Below are positions 59,519 through 64,000 of a stretch of 64,000 bases of DNA, piece after piece. Under the pieces are notes generated by a model that was not told where the DNA came from, made no database searches, and was given only the letters and a program-made list of their open reading frames with translations. Each line of letters begins with the position of its first letter. Within the stretch, counting starts at the first letter, position 1. This stretch comes from Pachypanchax playfairii (taxonomy: Eukaryota > Chordata > Actinopteri > Cyprinodontiformes > Aplocheilidae). The stretch is taken from contig SSNP01000081.1 in assembly GCA_006937955.1 (NCBI GenBank), positions 827,666 to 891,665 of the forward strand, read 5' to 3'. A program made the translations under genes and the position numbers.

Positions 59519-59613
59519 GAATTCTACCCGACGGGAGGGGCTGAGAGTTCTGTGACTTTGTTTACATTTGTTGACATTCTAAGCTAGGCAATTTGAAATT
59601 GGGTATATCACCT
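59519..59613. mobile_element. Solo right end of a TTAA-type element
   Basis: The sequence ends GGGTATATCACCT followed by TTAA (59614-59617), resembling the AGGTG-type ends of the element at 7855. No matching left end is found, so the extent is unknown. Confidence 0.35.
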
Positions 59614-59617
59614 TTAA

Positions 59618-62600
59618 AGAAACAAAAATCACACAATGGATTTTTAAATTATTTAGAATGCACAAAAAAATCAGTAAATGCAAATGGAAAAGAGGCTTGT
59701 TATGGTTCATCAGAATTCAGAATTCATCAGAATTTTAATTTAAAAAACTAGCCTGAACAAAAATGATGGTATCCCAGAGAGGTGATCTTAAATATCCATG
59801 TTAAAGGTAAAGGATACATGAACATCTCCAAGTAGCTTCATGTTCAGGTCACTACAGCTGGCAATATTACTTAACAGTACAAGGTTCATGGGACTGTTGC
59901 ATCTGGAAACATAAAGAGACATGCCAGTTACCTCACTCTAGAGGAGTCAGGACAGATGGAGTCAGATTACCATCAAAAATGGAGCTACAAAAGAAAAAAA
60001 ACACCATATCAATCACGAATCATGTGGGGCTCAGTTTAGTTTTGGAGGTGCTTTGTTACATCTGGCACAGAATGTCTTTAATCTGTGCAGAGAACAATAA
60101 AAAATCAAGACTGTCTTCTGGAACCAAACGTGCTGCTCAGTGTCAGAAAGCTTGGTCTCAGTAATAGGTCAGAGGTCGTCTGACAGGTCAGTCAGTGTCA
60201 CATGATAAAAACTACGATTTAACAGACGTCTGACAGTGAGACTTCTCGCTACATCAGAATAATGTCAGAACCAGAGGTAAAAGTTCAACAGTGCACAAAA
60301 ATCACGCATCAACATTAACGCTCGTATTTTTAGATTCTGCAAAGACGGAGAGTCGCAGGTCGTCGCATGGTGTCACAGGTCAAACGTAGTGTCACCCAAA
60401 ATGACCACAGACCACCGATTCAAGCTCAAGACCAAAAATCTGGTCTGTAAAGGTCCAAACTTGCACAGTGGGAACCAGCTTAAGACTCCTTTCACAAATG
60501 CACTGCAGTGCTTTTGTATGTCATTAAGAGTGATTGCATATACAAACACTAACGTCTACATCAGACAGGCTGGACTTTGTGCAGACTTTATCTCGTTAGC
60601 TTCTTTGTATAAACTGAAAGAAATGTTTGATTGATCCCACATTTGAGCTGTGAGGGTTACCTGCCAGAGGATTTGTTTTTGTTTGGAATAACAGAGATGT
60701 ACATACATGTAGCTTATGTAGCATGTAACAACTGTTCTGATTACTGGTGCATCTGGGATGTCGTATTTACTCTGTAATAAATATTACACATGCACAGCAT
60801 GTTTCAGTTTCCATATCTTTTGTAATGGGATGCATATATGTACTGACAAAAGCTTAAAATGGTACATAGCCAGCAGTATTCATCACGCTAAAATGTATAA
60901 AAATGACAGTAAAACAAATAGTGTAACATTTAAAAACCCAAGATTTCCAGAAAAAAAAAAGTCACATGTTTAAAGAAATAAAGACCTTCTGGACCATTGT
61001 TCAGTACAGTGTGATAATCAAACCAGTGTTCATGTAAGTTTGTCTTTTGTCTGTGTAGGTAAGGGCTGCAAACCACAGCTGAACAGCCGCAGACGCCTGA
61101 ACAAACAAAACTAGGTCAAGTTTTGTGCTGTTTGCCTTGACATTGCAGTATTGATGGAAGGATGTTAACTAAAGTGAAAGATTCTTCAAGAATAAAAACA
61201 CATATTGCTAAAAGAAAAAGAACCATTGGCCTCTTTTTCACATCAGCTAACAAACTGAACAATCAAGCTTGAGATCCAGCTTAATAAAGACAGTCATGTC
61301 TTATTATATCCCACAGTAGTAATTCTAAGTTTCAGCTGTCTTCATTCTCAGTATCAAAAATTTATGATCCCCACAAATCCTTTACATATGACTTTATTCC
61401 ATGTGCTTGTGTGTTATGGTCAGGGTGAGGGCATCATCCTTCAGCATGGTTAAACGTTTCCATATTTTGTTTTTTTTCTGAAAGCAGCTGCTAACATAAT
61501 CGCACCAATGAGCCGAGGCCTCAATCAGGGACGGCAAAGAAGATTGATCACAACTGTGCAAGCAAAAGCTTTAAGGTGATGTGGGACTGATATTAATTCA
61601 TAAATGATATATAAACAGGTTAAAATTGTTAAATATTACGAATAATGTCCAAGTTGATTTTTTTGTTTATTTTGTGCAACATCACAAATTGAATCAAACA
61701 CCAAATTGAGACAGACTTTTTAGCTTTATTATAAGATTTTTTTTTAATTATAAGATAATATTACTTTTGGCTAATACGTTACAGTTTGACTGAACCTTCT
61801 CACTGTATTCAGAATGTTGGCCAGTCTTTTAATTCCCAGAGCATGAAGTTAAATACTTCCTAGGAAAAATAACTCTGCAGTATTATTAGAAGAGACAGAT
61901 TCAATGAGACAAATTTTGAAATCTCTTTTTTTCTTGGCGCAAACATATTGAAGAGGGAAAAACAGTTTTATTTAGAAATATGTGGAATCAGCATGATGGG
62001 AATTGTGACCACATTTTCACCTGAAGAGTGTGTAAATTTGCTGAACACCTGTCACTTATATAAATCAAATAAGACATGGCGGGACACACAGGAAGTTTGC
62101 TCCTGAACGATTCCCCTTCTATAAATAGATTGGCTAACAAACTTTGAGCGACAGCTGATAAAATCTCTTGGAGATGTTTGCAATATTTGATGTCTTTATT
62201 CCAAAATCAGTGAATAATGAAGAATAAATGTAGAATAGGAAGGGCAGATTTTAGGGATGAGACAAGTTGGGATCAGGCATTGGATGGATTTGTTGGTATC
62301 TTGTCACCCGGCCTAACCTTTCACTGGTTCTTGCTGAACTCCTGACCCTGTTTGACCACACGCAACCACAAAATCAGCAGGGTCATCGCTTTATCTTCCC
62401 TCATGCTGCTCCAGTGTTATAGACATAAGAATAAAGTTATCTTTAACACTTAACCGTCTCTTTCTGAGCTTTTATAACATTAGCTTTCTGTGTTTGGGTC
62501 AGTTATTATCATAACAGCACCTTTTAAAAAGGGCAAATGACTTTAAAGAGCCTCATAAATTTGGAACACTTTGTTGTAAAAGCTAAAGAGTGGGGCGTTA

Positions 62601-64000
62601 TGGTGCAAAACAAAACTCAAAGATGGAAAAGAGAAAATGGAAGGGATCAATTTAAATCACAGGTTGAAGGTTAACGATGAGGCTGGTCAAAACATCATGA
62701 TGCATAAAGCTTCCAGGTTTATTGGAAAGTGAGGTAAAAAATCCCTGCAGTCTCTTTTTAGTCAGTGTCATTTATTCAAATGGAGAAACTCAACACAGTA
62801 ATAAGTCATGCATGAAATGTGTACCCATACCTAACAAGGTAAAGCAACAAAACACGCCCCAAGTTCAACATGTTCCGCCAAAGTAAATACGAGAGAAAAG
62901 GATTCTGTTACATTTATAACATCAGTGGTGACGACTGTAATTGTTTCCCCATTATGGTAGGTGTTGATCACCAGCATAACCTGAAAGCAATAAGGGTTTC
63001 CTTTGGAAAGAAAAATAAAATCAGGATTATTTGTTCTTCTGTGGTGCACCTACAACTCTAAATATCATTGGAGCTGAAATGTCAGCGCCTGATTAAAGCT
63101 GCTCTGGTTTACGTCCACGTGAAGTTTCGGTTTCCTCTGTGAAGTGTTGCGACAACTGGGATTTTCATCACCTCTGATATACACCTGTGCAAAAAAAAAA
63201 AAACCCTTTCTAAAAACTGCCATGATTATTTATTACACTTTCTGTTGCAATAATTTTCATTAGATAATAAGTGTTGTATGACTCTATGTGTCAATCAAAC
63301 TAAAAGCTGGAGGCTTTTTACGATTTAATACCCATGAAAACTGATGTTCAATCATATATTTCAACATAAAACATGTAGATTGTTACGTGCATTTTGAGCT
63401 ACGGTCATAATAATAACTATTACATTTAAAAGCAAATTTAAAAGGAAGTTGTTTTCTTCTGAGTTTAAAAAGTCAGTGACGGTGAATCTGCAAAAAGCAT
63501 GACAATTAGCATGTGAGTCCAAATTTAAACAGGAAGGAAAGAGCTGGTTATGTAGGTGTGTAAAGAAATCATAGCAGAAGAAAAGCAATAATGAAAACTA
63601 AACTATTTTAAAAAAAATCTGAACTAATTACACACAAGAACTAACTCTGAATTCAGCAGCATGAGGTTGTTTCAGGGATCCACTGTGTCTTAGTTATTTC
63701 TTAAAAAAATATTCAGATTAAATTTTAGGTTTGGTGCATAATTATGTAATACATTTTATTTAATTCTTTGCCATAAACATAGTCAAAAACCCCACAGCAC
63801 TGAGAAGATGACTTCCCATGACCTGAAGTAAATCCTTCTATCTTCAAGCTTTGAGAGGAATCAGTCAATTTGCTAGCTTGTAATGTCCGATGCTGCACCT
63901 TGTCTAGATTTCACGGTCACTTTTGTTTGATGGGGGTCGCACTGTGATATATCCTTACAGTCGTGACCTTTGACATGACGGTCTCTGGTGACTGCACACA
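59618..64000. other. Non-coding right end
   Basis: About 4.4 kb of AT-rich sequence. No coding exon with splice support and no recognised repeat; short open stretches only. It could be intergenic, an intron or a long 3' UTR of a gene beyond the window. Confidence 0.4.

Noticed and set aside
60389..64000. CXCL12 expected next to tmem72
   Set aside because: Scanned both strands for the CXCL12 exon motifs and found none; the gene may lie beyond the window.
1..64000. CRISPR arrays, tRNA or rRNA genes
   Set aside because: No regular spacer-repeat arrays and no cloverleaf or rRNA core sequences were recognised by eye.

Overview
The window looks like nuclear DNA of a teleost fish. The genes have many short exons with GT-AG introns, the repeats are typical of fish (Tc1 remnant, L2-like LINE, TTAA-flanked and hAT-type MITEs), and gene order matches two human chromosome-10 neighbourhoods: PAOX-MTG1 (10q26.3) and TMEM72-RASSF4/DEPP1 (10q11.21). 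All identifications come from reading translations and splice sites by eye; no database was searched.

Region 1 (1-27.2 kb, minus strand): mtg1 (partial, 3' end off the left edge) is followed upstream by a head-to-tail array of peroxisomal N1-acetylpolyamine oxidase genes (paox). Copy A (2617-6727) sits next to mtg1 and ends in a peroxisomal SKL signal. Copy B (9289-18694) and copy D (23602-27154) are intact ten-exon genes with the same exon phases, but both end in ENS, so they lack the SKL signal. An apparent further copy (19622-22674) is almost certainly an assembly artefact: 17881-21850 and 21861-25830 look identical and are separated only by a 10-N gap, as expected when two overlapping contigs are not merged. 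The likely true count is three paox genes. Copy B's introns hold a broken L2-like LINE and a 4.3-kb composite insertion containing an unrecognised, spliced, acidic gene.

Region 2 (29.6-46 kb): rassf4 (minus strand, ten coding exons, RA plus SARAH domains) spans 29634-40817 and probably has a non-coding first exon near 45.9 kb. depp1 lies on the opposite strand inside rassf4 intron 2, as in human. A small CXC chemokine gene with a kappa-B site and a TATA-like box lies on the plus strand at 41.6-42.6 kb, probably inside the first (5' UTR) intron of rassf4.

Region 3 (47.7-52.1 kb): tmem72, minus strand, five coding exons. Region 4 (52.2-64 kb): no gene recognised; it holds several MITEs, two long G homopolymers and AT-rich unique sequence.

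Gaps or unknown bases lie at 3565-3902, 13852, 21851-21860 and 58991-59000.
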